From NCBI RefSeq assembly GCF_001895265.1, contig NZ_CP016796.1:372001-436000 (forward strand): a DNA stretch of 64,000 nucleotides, read 5' to 3'. The stretch is from Francisella uliginis. Its GTDB lineage: Bacteria > Pseudomonadota > Gammaproteobacteria > Francisellales > Francisellaceae. The position numbers were made by a program, and so were the translations under genes. The notes below the pieces were generated by a model. It had not been told where the DNA came from, ran no database searches, and saw only the letters and a program-made list of their open reading frames with translations. Below are positions 17,811 through 26,616 of this stretch, piece by piece (positions within the stretch are counted from its first letter, which is position 1; each line of letters begins with the position of its first letter).

Positions 17811-17839
17811 TTTATAATTTTAAAATCTTTACGTATAAT
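17811..17839 (+). promoter_or_regulatory. possible promoter of the tol-pal operon
   Basis: TATAAT at 17834-17839 lies 53 nt upstream of tolQ. A weak -35 candidate, TTTATA at 17811-17816, sits 17 nt further up. The -10 is perfect but the -35 is poor, so this is a modest-confidence sigma-70-type call in a very AT-rich gap. Confidence 0.4.
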
Positions 17840-17892
17840 GTTGCGAACAAGCGTGTGTAAAAATAAAGAAACATAAATTTTTAGGATTAATT

Positions 17893-18600
17893 ATGCAAGA
17901 TAACTCTCTTTCTCTAATTCAGCTGATATGGCATGCAAACTTTATTGTTCAGCTTATAATGATAGCTTTGATTGCTATGTCAGTTTATTCTTGGGCTATA
18001 ATGCTTGAGGTAAACAATCGTGTTAAAAAATATTGTAATGAACAAACACAATTTGATAAATTATTTTGGGCAGGTCATCATATACAAAAGCTTTATGACT
18101 ACTATCTACAACATAAAGAAAATATTTTTGGTAAATCAATAATATTCTGTTCAGCTTTGCGAGAGTTTAATAATCTTAAAGAAACAGGTGTTTTAAAGGG
18201 TGATACTATACTTGAGGGTATGGAAAGAACTGTAAGTATAGCAATTGCTCAAGAGGCTAAAGAATTAGATAGAAAGCTTCCAGCATTAGGTACAATTGGT
18301 GCAGTAGCTCCATATATTGGTCTTGTAGGTACAGTTTGGGGGATTATGTCGTCATTTAATACTCTTGGTGGTGTTGAGCAGGCTACAATATCAGTGGTTG
18401 CACCACATATTGCAGAAGCTTTGATTGCGACAGCTTTAGGTTTGTTTGTAGCTATTCCAGCTGTTATAGGTCATAGTAGACTATCAAATCAGGTTGATGA
18501 TGTATTATCTGGTTATGAGTCATTCCAAGATGATTTATGTATTTTACTTTTAAAAGAAGCACATAGAGATCAAGTGCAGCATCAAAATCAAGAAAGCTAA
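17893..18600 (+). CDS. tolQ: Tol-Pal system proton channel subunit TolQ
   Basis: An inner-membrane subunit of the MotA/TolQ/ExbB family. With TolR it uses the proton motive force to energise TolA during outer-membrane constriction at division. The 235-residue protein has an N-terminal helix (residues about 15-37), a cytoplasmic loop, then two helices in the conserved block LPALGTIGAVAPYIGLVGTVWGIM and VAPHIAEALIATALGLFVAIPAVI. First gene of tolQ-tolR-tolA-tolB-lipoprotein-pal. Confidence 0.96.
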   Translation: MQDNSLSLIQLIWHANFIVQLIMIALIAMSVYSWAIMLEVNNRVKKYCNEQTQFDKLFWAGHHIQKLYDYYLQHKENIFGKSIIFCSALREFNNLKETGVLKGDTILEGMERTVSIAIAQEAKELDRKLPALGTIGAVAPYIGLVGTVWGIMSSFNTLGGVEQATISVVAPHIAEALIATALGLFVAIPAVIGHSRLSNQVDDVLSGYESFQDDLCILLLKEAHRDQVQHQNQES

Positions 18601-18615
18601 TAAAGGCTTCTAGAT

Positions 18616-19056
18616 ATGAAAAAAAGAAATAAAAGATTTTTTAGAAAAAAAAGACCAATGGTTCAGATTAATGTAGTTCCATACATTGATGTTATGTTAG
18701 TGCTTTTGGTTATTTTTATGATTACTACACCGATTCTAACTCAGGGTGTAAAAGTTGACTTGCCTAAAGCAAAGTCAGAAAAAATACCATCTAATGACAG
18801 TAAACCAATAGTTGTTACTGTAAATAAACAAGGTGAGTACTTTGTTAACCAAGGTGTTAGTGATCCAAAAGCACCATTAAGTTCTAGAGCCCTTGCAAAT
18901 GCTGTCGTAAATTTATCACAGCAAAGCCCTGGTAAGCCAGTTTATGTTAGAGGTGATAGTAGCGCAAGTTATGGTGAAGTAGTAAAAGCAATGGCTCTTA
19001 TTCAACGAGCTGGTGTTGACAAAGTGGGGTTAGTCACAGAAGATGGCAAATCTTAA
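18616..19056 (+). CDS. tolR: Tol-Pal system protein TolR
   Basis: A 146-residue ExbD/TolR-family protein with a single N-terminal transmembrane helix preceded by a basic stretch. The helix carries the channel aspartate in VVPYIDVMLVLLVIFMIT, and is followed by a periplasmic domain (VDLPKAKSEKIP, KPVYVRGDSSASYGEVVKAM). The gene ends 14 nt inside tolA. It works with TolQ as the ion-driven motor. Confidence 0.95.
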   Translation: MKKRNKRFFRKKRPMVQINVVPYIDVMLVLLVIFMITTPILTQGVKVDLPKAKSEKIPSNDSKPIVVTVNKQGEYFVNQGVSDPKAPLSSRALANAVVNLSQQSPGKPVYVRGDSSASYGEVVKAMALIQRAGVDKVGLVTEDGKS

Positions 19057-19984
19057 TTACCAAAAGTTATTACAATCTTTTAGAAAACAAATTGAGCATA
19101 ACCCTTTTGTGGTTAGAGCGATACTTGTCCATATCGGTATAGTTTTAGTTCTTTATATATTATCTTATATAAGTATATTGAAATTTGATTCTACTTCAGC
19201 ATCTTTAAAAGCAGAAGTTGCTAATACTCCAAAGCAAATGCAAGTTATTCAAGCTACATCAATAAGTAGTAGTGAGCTTAATAAACAAATATCAAATTAT
19301 GAAAATCATCAACAAGAATTGCATCAAGCTAGACAAGATGTAAAAGAGGCTAGACAAAAAGCCCTAAAAAGACATGAGCAGCTGATGAAACAAAAAGCTG
19401 AGGCGGAGCGTAGAGCTCGAATTGAAGCAAAAAAGAAAGCAGCTCTAGAAGTAAAGCGCAAAGAACAAGAAAAACAACGTAAGTTAGAGCAGCAAAAGCA
19501 AGCCAAATTAGAAGCAGCGCGTAAAGCAAAAGAAGAAGCTAAGAAAAAGGCAGAACAAGAAGCTAAACGTAAAGAAGAAGAGAAACAGCGTAAATTAGAG
19601 CAAGAAAAACAGGCTAAGTTGGAGGCACAACGTAAAGCTCGTAAAGAAAGATTAGCAAAAGCAAGAGCTGAGGCAATAGCAGCGGCTAAAAGGCAAGCAG
19701 AACAGAATCAGGCTCAAAGAGCTATTTCTAGTTATATAGCTGAGTATCAAACTAGAGTAGGTGATAATTGGATTAAAGATCCTTGTCGAGGCATTTATAA
19801 CTTACCAAGAGCTATTATTAGAAATGGTAAATTTATCAAGTTAACAGGAACATCTGGTAGCTATAGATGTGACCAGTCTTTGATTAATGCGATTAAGAAT
19901 ACCACACCTCCACAGATTTTTAATAGTGCAGCCAGAAAAACTATACAAACAGAAAACGTAAGTTTTATATTTAAACAAACTTAA
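19043..19984 (+). CDS. tolA: Tol-Pal system protein TolA
   Basis: Spans the periplasm and transmits energy from TolQR to TolB-Pal. The 313-residue protein has one N-terminal helix (about residues 24-44) and a long charged helical domain II rich in Lys/Ala/Glu/Arg (residues about 95-225). Within it the motif EKQRKLEQ-x-KQAKLEA occurs twice about 40 residues apart, showing internal duplication. The C-terminal domain (about 230-313) has two cysteines in KDPCRGIYNLP and SYRCDQSLINAI, as in the globular domain III. It overlaps tolR by 14 nt. Confidence 0.93.
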   Translation: MANLNYQKLLQSFRKQIEHNPFVVRAILVHIGIVLVLYILSYISILKFDSTSASLKAEVANTPKQMQVIQATSISSSELNKQISNYENHQQELHQARQDVKEARQKALKRHEQLMKQKAEAERRARIEAKKKAALEVKRKEQEKQRKLEQQKQAKLEAARKAKEEAKKKAEQEAKRKEEEKQRKLEQEKQAKLEAQRKARKERLAKARAEAIAAAKRQAEQNQAQRAISSYIAEYQTRVGDNWIKDPCRGIYNLPRAIIRNGKFIKLTGTSGSYRCDQSLINAIKNTTPPQIFNSAARKTIQTENVSFIFKQT

Positions 19985-19996
19985 TAAGGGATAATA

Positions 19997-21307
19997 ATGA
20001 AAAAAATCATTTTGAGCTTTTCAGTATTAATTTTTTTAGTATCAAATATATACGCGGATCTAGTTGCAGAAGTAACAACTGGTGTTATACAAAAACCTCT
20101 AGTATCTGTAATGAGTAATAATGTTGTAGATCAGTTCCCTCAGAATGTAGATTCTGTAATAGTTGCAGATCTTAATCATAATGCTAAGTTGCAAGGGTCA
20201 GACACTATAAAATATGAGATAAAACAAAAGCAAAATATCCCATGGAAAAAAATTAAAGGCGACTATGTAGTCTTAACTAAGTATACTAAAAATTCTTATA
20301 ACAATTATACTGTAGAGGTTCAGGTTCTTAAGAGAAATGATACAAGCTATATTCAGTCAGTTACATATAAGAATATTAATGTTTCTCTTATGAGGACTCT
20401 AGCACATAAGATTTCAAACTATGTTTATAAGAAACTTACTGGAGAGCAAGGCTTTTTTTTAACAAAGCTTGCATATGTTAAAGTAAGTAATCCATATGCT
20501 AGATATGGCAGAATTTATGAGCTTGTGATATCTGATTATGATGGTTTTAATAAGCATACTGTACTTAGACAGACTGATAATCCTATTGCGACACCATCTT
20601 GGTCAGCAGATGGTAAAGATATTGTTTACTCTAGCTATAGTGGTGGTAGCATGGGAGTTTATGAATTACAAATAGCTACTGGCAAAGTGACTCGCTTGAC
20701 TAACTTCAAAGGTATCAACAGTTCGCCATCATTCTCTCCAGATGATAGAAAAATTGCTTTAGCTCTATCTAAAGGATATTCTGATCAAACAAATATTTAT
20801 ATTATGAATTTAGCAACAAAAACCCTTAAGAGATTAACTATAAATGGTATAAGTACTGCGCCAAAATTCTCACCGAATGGTAGAAGTATCGTGTTCACAT
20901 CAGATAGAGGTAATGGTAGACCAAATATTTATGTTGCTCCTGTTAATTCTAAATATCCACAATCTTCAAGATTAAGTAGCAAAATATACCAAGGATATGA
21001 GCCTAACTATACTCCTGATGGTAAAGATATAGTATTTATGTATAAAAGATCACGCTCAAGTGGTATCCAAATAGCTGATTTTAATTTAGCTAGTGGAGAT
21101 ATAACGACATTGACAAAAGGTAAGTCTGATAGCTCGCCAACAGTTTCTCCATATGGTAATATGATTGCATACATTTCTACAAATTCGAAAGGTTATAGTT
21201 CTTTAGATATGGTATCATTAGATGGAAGTAATCACTTTGGTGTTGAAACAGCGAATAATGGTAATACATTGATTCAGTCGCCAAGTTGGTCACCAAGAAA
21301 TTATTAA
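19997..21307 (+). CDS. tolB: Tol-Pal system translocation protein TolB
   Basis: A periplasmic beta-propeller that shuttles between TolA and Pal. The 436-residue precursor has a Sec signal peptide ([20 protein letters not shown]). An N-terminal alpha/beta domain is followed by WD40-like TolB repeats, visible as recurring [54 protein letters not shown] and [14 protein letters not shown]. An AAGGG ribosome site lies 9 nt before the start. The next gene begins 10 nt after the stop. Confidence 0.96.
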   Translation: MKKIILSFSVLIFLVSNIYADLVAEVTTGVIQKPLVSVMSNNVVDQFPQNVDSVIVADLNHNAKLQGSDTIKYEIKQKQNIPWKKIKGDYVVLTKYTKNSYNNYTVEVQVLKRNDTSYIQSVTYKNINVSLMRTLAHKISNYVYKKLTGEQGFFLTKLAYVKVSNPYARYGRIYELVISDYDGFNKHTVLRQTDNPIATPSWSADGKDIVYSSYSGGSMGVYELQIATGKVTRLTNFKGINSSPSFSPDDRKIALALSKGYSDQTNIYIMNLATKTLKRLTINGISTAPKFSPNGRSIVFTSDRGNGRPNIYVAPVNSKYPQSSRLSSKIYQGYEPNYTPDGKDIVFMYKRSRSSGIQIADFNLASGDITTLTKGKSDSSPTVSPYGNMIAYISTNSKGYSSLDMVSLDGSNHFGVETANNGNTLIQSPSWSPRNY

Positions 21308-21317
21308 GGGAATTTTG

Positions 21318-21566
21318 ATGAGGATTTTTACTAAATTTTACACTTTTGTTATTATTGCAACATTATTAACAGGGTGTGCTTGGTATAAAGGTCCCCCTTT
21401 ACAAGCAAATGCAGATGCTAATCTTGATGGTTCTGCATTAAATGAAACAACAGGACCAGGATTTTTTAGTACACTTAAATCAGGTCAAAAAGATGGAAGT
21501 GGAGATACTGGGTTTGCTGATAATGGTGGTAATTTTGAAACCACAAGTTTTGATAATGTTGCGTAA
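21318..21566 (+). CDS. small lipoprotein encoded between tolB and pal
   Basis: An 82-residue lipoprotein with lipobox LLTGC (Cys20). The ATG at 21318 sits behind AAGGG. The mature part (AWYKGPPLQANADANLDGSA..., then Gly/Asp/Asn-rich) has no known fold and looks disordered. In E. coli tolB is followed directly by pal, so this is an extra member of the operon. Position implies co-expression with the Tol-Pal machine, but function is unknown. It is not CpoB, the usual accessory downstream of pal, which is absent from this locus. Confidence 0.8.
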   Translation: MRIFTKFYTFVIIATLLTGCAWYKGPPLQANADANLDGSALNETTGPGFFSTLKSGQKDGSGDTGFADNGGNFETTSFDNVA

Positions 21567-21590
21567 TAAAATAAATAGGAGTTGTAAACT

Positions 21591-22229
21591 ATGAAAAAGA
21601 GTCTTTTAAGCGTTGCAGTTGTAGGTTCTGTGCTTATGTTAGCAAGTTGTTCTAGCACTAGGCCAGATAATAGTGATTTAATCAAAGACAAATATTCTGG
21701 GGTTGATAGCTCCCAAGCTTTAGAAATGTCTTCACAAATTTTTGGCTCTGATAACCTAAGTTCTGATGAAGTTGATAAAATGAAAAAAGAACTAATGGAT
21801 ATTAATTGTAGATCAGTATACTTTGGCTTTGATAGCTATAATGTTACCGATGATGCTAAGAATTGCTTAGATAAAACAGCAGACTACTTGATAGCTCATC
21901 CAAATCAACCTATTAAACTATCAGGTAATACTGACCCTAGAGGAAGTGAAAAATACAACTTTAACTTAGGTCAAAAACGTGCTGAATCTGTTTATAACTA
22001 TTTATTAGACAAAGGTGTAAATAAAGATCAGATATGTGTCGTTAGCTATGGTAAATTAAAGCCTGCAGCTGAACCAACTAAATTCTATGATGAGTTCTGT
22101 ACTGATGGTGTAAATGATGCTTGTATGTATAAAGCCTCTGAAAAAGCATATTATTTAGACAGAAGAACAGAGCTTGATTTTGGTGTTAAATGTGACCAAA
22201 GTGATTCTTCTGCTCAATCTACTAACTAG
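21591..22229 (+). CDS. pal: peptidoglycan-associated lipoprotein Pal
   Basis: An outer-membrane lipoprotein that anchors the envelope to peptidoglycan and receives TolB. The 212-residue precursor has lipobox LASC (Cys20) after MLMLAS. The OmpA-like domain spans about residues 75-205 with VYFGFDSYNVTDDAK, SGNTDPRGSEKYNFNLGQ and KRAESVYNYLLDKG. The two cysteine-containing insertions (CTDGVNDACMYKAS) are unusual for Pal and may form a disulfide. AGGAG precedes the ATG. Last gene of the tol operon. Confidence 0.95.
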   Translation: MKKSLLSVAVVGSVLMLASCSSTRPDNSDLIKDKYSGVDSSQALEMSSQIFGSDNLSSDEVDKMKKELMDINCRSVYFGFDSYNVTDDAKNCLDKTADYLIAHPNQPIKLSGNTDPRGSEKYNFNLGQKRAESVYNYLLDKGVNKDQICVVSYGKLKPAAEPTKFYDEFCTDGVNDACMYKASEKAYYLDRRTELDFGVKCDQSDSSAQSTN

Positions 22230-22310
22230 ATCTAATTTTATCTTTATCTATTTTTTTTAATCAAATTAATCTACAATAGTCGAATAATTTTTTTATTAAG
22301 TTTAATTATT

Positions 22311-23630
22311 ATGATTAAAATTCCTAAAATTGGTTTTGTTAGTTTAGGCTGTCCTAAAAATCTTGTTGACTCTGAGCGTATTATTACAAAATTAAAAGCC
22401 GAAGGTTATGACTTAGTTGATAGTTATGATAATGCTGATATGGTTATCGTTAATACATGTGGATTTTTAAATTCTGCTATTGATGAATCTTTAGAAGTTA
22501 TTGGCGAGGCAATTGCTGAGAATGGTAAGGTTTTAGTAACAGGTTGTTTAGGAAATAAAGCTGATTTAATTAAAGAAAAACATCCAGAAGTTCTAAGCAT
22601 TACAGGCCCTCAAGATTATGAGAATTTGATAGAAGCAGTGCATACACATGCACCAATATTTGCAAATGACTTTGTATCTTTAGTGCCTCCACAAGGAATT
22701 AAGCTTACGCCAAGACATTATTCATACCTGAAGATATCAGAAGGATGTAACAATACTTGTACTTTTTGTATTATTCCCGATATTCGTGGTAAGTTGAAAA
22801 GTCGTTCGATTGATAATATTATGCGTGAAGCTGAAAAGCTTAAAAATGCCGGTGTCAAAGAGTTGCTTGTAATATCACAAGACACATCTGCTTATGGTGT
22901 TGATATTAAATATAAGCCAGGGATATGGAATGATAAAGAATATCAAAGTAATATTTTAGATCTTGCTACAGCTCTTGGTGATTTAGACATGTGGACAAGA
23001 ATGCATTATGTATATCCGTATCCGCATGTTGATAAGATTGTACCACTTATGGCTCAAGGAAAGATACTTCCCTATTTAGATGTGCCTTTGCAACACTCAT
23101 CCCCAGAGGTTCTAAAAAGAATGAAGCGTCCGGCTCATACGCAAAAGACTCTTGATAGAATTAATAAATGGCGTGATATTTGTCCAGATATAACTATTCG
23201 TAGTACATTTATAGTTGGTTTCCCTGGTGAGACAGAAGCTGATTTTGAGCATTTATTAGATTTTGCTGAAAAAGCGCAACTAGATAGAGTAGGTTGTTTT
23301 AAATACTCTGAAGTAGAAGGTGCTAAAGCTAATCAATTTGATAATCTGATTTCCGAAGAAATTAAGCAACAAAGACTAGATCAGTTTATGGGGTTACAAG
23401 CTCAAATAAGTGCAGATAAGCTTGAAGGCTTTGTTGGTACAGAACAACAAATTATAATTGATTCAATAAATCCTGACGAAAACTATGCTATTGGGCGTAC
23501 AAGATATGATGCACCAGAAGTGGATGGACAAGTTATTGTTGGCGATGCAGCAGAAAGAGATCTAAAAGTAGGTGAATTTGCAATAGTTGAGATTACTGAA
23601 TCTACTGAGTATGACCTAATAGCTGATTAA
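22311..23630 (+). CDS. rimO: ribosomal protein S12 methylthiotransferase RimO
   Basis: A radical-SAM enzyme that beta-methylthiolates the conserved aspartate of ribosomal protein S12. The 439-residue chain has three parts. The N-terminal UPF0004 domain has three cluster cysteines ([25 protein letters not shown]). The radical-SAM core has C-x3-C-x2-C as CNNTCTFC. The C-terminal TRAM domain follows. CPKNLVDSE is typical of RimO rather than MiaB. The accessory restriction locus begins 14 nt downstream. Confidence 0.95.
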   Translation: MIKIPKIGFVSLGCPKNLVDSERIITKLKAEGYDLVDSYDNADMVIVNTCGFLNSAIDESLEVIGEAIAENGKVLVTGCLGNKADLIKEKHPEVLSITGPQDYENLIEAVHTHAPIFANDFVSLVPPQGIKLTPRHYSYLKISEGCNNTCTFCIIPDIRGKLKSRSIDNIMREAEKLKNAGVKELLVISQDTSAYGVDIKYKPGIWNDKEYQSNILDLATALGDLDMWTRMHYVYPYPHVDKIVPLMAQGKILPYLDVPLQHSSPEVLKRMKRPAHTQKTLDRINKWRDICPDITIRSTFIVGFPGETEADFEHLLDFAEKAQLDRVGCFKYSEVEGAKANQFDNLISEEIKQQRLDQFMGLQAQISADKLEGFVGTEQQIIIDSINPDENYAIGRTRYDAPEVDGQVIVGDAAERDLKVGEFAIVEITESTEYDLIAD

Positions 23631-23643
23631 GGAAAATACAGTT

Positions 23644-26616
23644 TTGAAAGAAAGTGATATTGAACAACATTTAATAGATAAACTCCAAGAACTAAAATAT
23701 ACCTATCGTAAAGATATCAATAGTAGAAAATCTTTAGAGGATAATTTTAGAGAGAAATTTGATGAGTTAAATAGAGTAACTTTAAGCGATAATGAATTTG
23801 AAAGATTAAAGTTACAAATAATTCAGCCAGATGTTTTTGAGGCTAGTACAATTTTACGCTCTCAAAACACTTTAAAAAGAGATGATGATACACCACTACA
23901 CTATACTTTGGTTAATCTAAAAGACTGGTGTAAAAATTCATTTGAAGTGATTCATCAGCTTAAAATGAATACTGCTTATAGCAATCATCGATATGATGTG
24001 ATTTTACTTATAAATGGTATTCCTGTTGTTCAAATAGAGCTAAAATCTTTGGAAATCAGTCCGCGTAGGGCGATGCAACAAATTGTGAACTATAAAAATG
24101 ATGAAGGTAATAGTTATCATAATTCGCTTTTATGTTTTATGCAGCTTTTTATTGTGAGCAATAGGACAAATACTTTATATTTTGCAAATAATAATGCTGA
24201 GCATTTTAGCTTTGATGCAGATGAGAGATTTTTACCAATCTATCAGTTTGCAGAGAGAGATAACTCTACTAAAATCAAAAACCTGTTTGAGTTTGCAGAT
24301 AAGTTTTTATCTAAGTGTATATTAGGTGAAATGATTAGTCGCTATATGGTTACAATTGCAAGTGAAAAGAAGCTTTTGATGATGCGACCATATCAAATAT
24401 ATGCAGTTAAAGCTATTGTTGAAAAAATACATAAAAATAATGGCAATGGCTATATTTGGCATACTACTGGAAGTGGTAAAACTCTTACATCTTTTAAAGC
24501 ATCAACTTTATTAAAAGATAATCCTGACATAGACAAATGTTTGTTTGTTGTTGACCGTAAAGATTTAGATCGTCAAACCAGAGAAGAGTTTAATAAGTTT
24601 CAAGATGGATGTGTGGAAGAAAATACTAATACTGAAACACTTGTGCAAAGGCTTTTGTCAGATGACTATAGTGATAAAGTAATTGTTACAACTATCCAAA
24701 AACTAGGTTTAGCACTAGATGAAACTAGAAAAAGTAGAGGCAAGCAAAAAAACTATAAAGAAAGGCTGAAACCGCTACAAAACAAAAGAATAGTCTTTAT
24801 TTTTGATGAGTGTCATCGATCACAATTTGGCGAAAATCATCAAGCTATTAAAAACTTCTTCCCAAATTCACAGTTATTTGGTTTTACAGGAACACCTATT
24901 TTTGAAGATAATGGAACTTATAAAAAAATAAATGGTGAAGAGGCTTATATAGTTGAGACAAAAGATATTTTTCAAGAAGAATTGCATGCTTATACAATTA
25001 CAAATGCCATAGAAGATCGTAATGTTTTACGCTTTCATATTGATTATTATAAGCCTGATGAAAATACTAATATCTCAACGCCAACAAAAGAAACGATAGT
25101 TAAAACAATTTTACAAAAGCATGATTTTGCTACAGCAAATAGAAAGTTTAATGCTGTGCTTGCAACAGCTAGAATTGATGATGCTATAGTTTACTATAAG
25201 TTATTTAAGCAGCTACAAGCTGAAAAACAACAGCAAGACGCTAGTTTTAAACCTCTAAATATAGCTTGTGTATTTAGTCCACCAGCTACAGGTAATCAAG
25301 ATATCAAGCAACTTCAAGAAGATTTGGAGCAAGAGAAAGAAGATAATAAACATAATCCTGAAGAGAAGAAAAAAGCTCTAAAAGAGATTATCAGTGACTA
25401 TAACAAGCAATATAAAACAAACTATAAATTGGATACTTTTGATTTGTATTATCAAGACATACAAAAGCGAATAAAAGACCAACAGTATTCAAATCAAGAT
25501 TTAGCACATGATAAAAAAGTTGATATTATAATTGTTGTGGATATGCTTTTGACAGGTTTCGATTCTAAGTTTCTAAATACTCTATATGTGGATAAAAATC
25601 TTAAATATCATGGACTGATACAAGCATTTTCAAGAACTAATAGGGTTTTGAATGATACTAAGCCGTATGGGAATATTTTAGATTTTCGTTCACAATGTGA
25701 AAATGTTAATAAAGCAATAGCATTATTTTCTGGTGCAGAGAAAGATAGAGCTAAAGAAGTTTGGCTAGTTGATCCAGCCCCTGTAGTGCTTGAGCAGTTA
25801 GATGATGCTGTCAAAAAATTAGATGATTTTATGACAAGTCAAGGTTTAGAGAATAAACCTGAGCAAGTAGCAAATATAAAAGGTGATACGGCAAGAGCTG
25901 AGTTTATAAGATGTTTTAAAGAGATACAAAGATTAAAGACACAGTTAGACCAGTATACAGATTTAACTGCTGATAATAAGCAAACTATAGATAATCTCAT
26001 TGATGAAGAGAGTATGAGAGCATTTAAGGGGGCTTATTTAGATGTTGCTCAACGCTTAAAATCTCAACAGGATAAAAAAGATACACCAATAGAAAAAGAA
26101 GTTGAAAATCTTGATGTTGAGCTTGTACTTTTTGCATCAGCGATGATTGACTATGATTATATTATGAATTTGATAGCTAACTACACTCATGCAACACCAA
26201 GTAAGCAAGAGATAAGTAAGCTTGAGTTATTAAGGTTGATAGCTTCAGATTCAAAATTTATTGATGAAAAAGATGATATTAAAGCCTATATAGATACTTT
26301 ACAGTTGGGAGAAGCTCTAAATGTAAAACAGATCCGTGAAGGGTTTGAAGAATTTAAAGCTAATAAATCAGCTCAACAAATCACAGAGTTAGCAGAGAAG
26401 TTTGGTTTAGAGCCAAAAGCACTTCAAGCGTTTGTTGATAAAATAATATTGCGAATGATATTTGATGGTGAAGAGTTGACTGACTTGATGGAGCCATTAG
26501 GCTTAGGATGGCTAGCAAGATCTAAAAAAGAAACTGCTCTAATGGAAGAGCTGATTCCTATTTTAAAGAAACTGGCAAATGGTGAGGAAATATCAGGTTT
26601 AGATACTTATGAGTAA
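23644..26616 (+). CDS. hsdR: type I restriction enzyme, R subunit
   Basis: The DNA-translocating and cleaving subunit of a type I restriction system. The 990-residue protein begins with a PD-(D/E)xK nuclease domain (YDVILLINGIPVVQIELKS, catalytic E-x-K). The helicase core has Walker A TTGSGKT (about residues 275-281), FDECHRSQFGE (about 387), FGFTGTPIF and LIQAFSRTNRVL. A long helical C-terminal part contacts the methylase. The start is a TTG behind AAGGA; no better ATG is nearby. It overlaps hsdS by 8 nt. In this locus hsdR comes first and hsdM last, the reverse of the common order. Confidence 0.95.
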   Translation: MKESDIEQHLIDKLQELKYTYRKDINSRKSLEDNFREKFDELNRVTLSDNEFERLKLQIIQPDVFEASTILRSQNTLKRDDDTPLHYTLVNLKDWCKNSFEVIHQLKMNTAYSNHRYDVILLINGIPVVQIELKSLEISPRRAMQQIVNYKNDEGNSYHNSLLCFMQLFIVSNRTNTLYFANNNAEHFSFDADERFLPIYQFAERDNSTKIKNLFEFADKFLSKCILGEMISRYMVTIASEKKLLMMRPYQIYAVKAIVEKIHKNNGNGYIWHTTGSGKTLTSFKASTLLKDNPDIDKCLFVVDRKDLDRQTREEFNKFQDGCVEENTNTETLVQRLLSDDYSDKVIVTTIQKLGLALDETRKSRGKQKNYKERLKPLQNKRIVFIFDECHRSQFGENHQAIKNFFPNSQLFGFTGTPIFEDNGTYKKINGEEAYIVETKDIFQEELHAYTITNAIEDRNVLRFHIDYYKPDENTNISTPTKETIVKTILQKHDFATANRKFNAVLATARIDDAIVYYKLFKQLQAEKQQQDASFKPLNIACVFSPPATGNQDIKQLQEDLEQEKEDNKHNPEEKKKALKEIISDYNKQYKTNYKLDTFDLYYQDIQKRIKDQQYSNQDLAHDKKVDIIIVVDMLLTGFDSKFLNTLYVDKNLKYHGLIQAFSRTNRVLNDTKPYGNILDFRSQCENVNKAIALFSGAEKDRAKEVWLVDPAPVVLEQLDDAVKKLDDFMTSQGLENKPEQVANIKGDTARAEFIRCFKEIQRLKTQLDQYTDLTADNKQTIDNLIDEESMRAFKGAYLDVAQRLKSQQDKKDTPIEKEVENLDVELVLFASAMIDYDYIMNLIANYTHATPSKQEISKLELLRLIASDSKFIDEKDDIKAYIDTLQLGEALNVKQIREGFEEFKANKSAQQITELAEKFGLEPKALQAFVDKIILRMIFDGEELTDLMEPLGLGWLARSKKETALMEELIPILKKLANGEEISGLDTYE

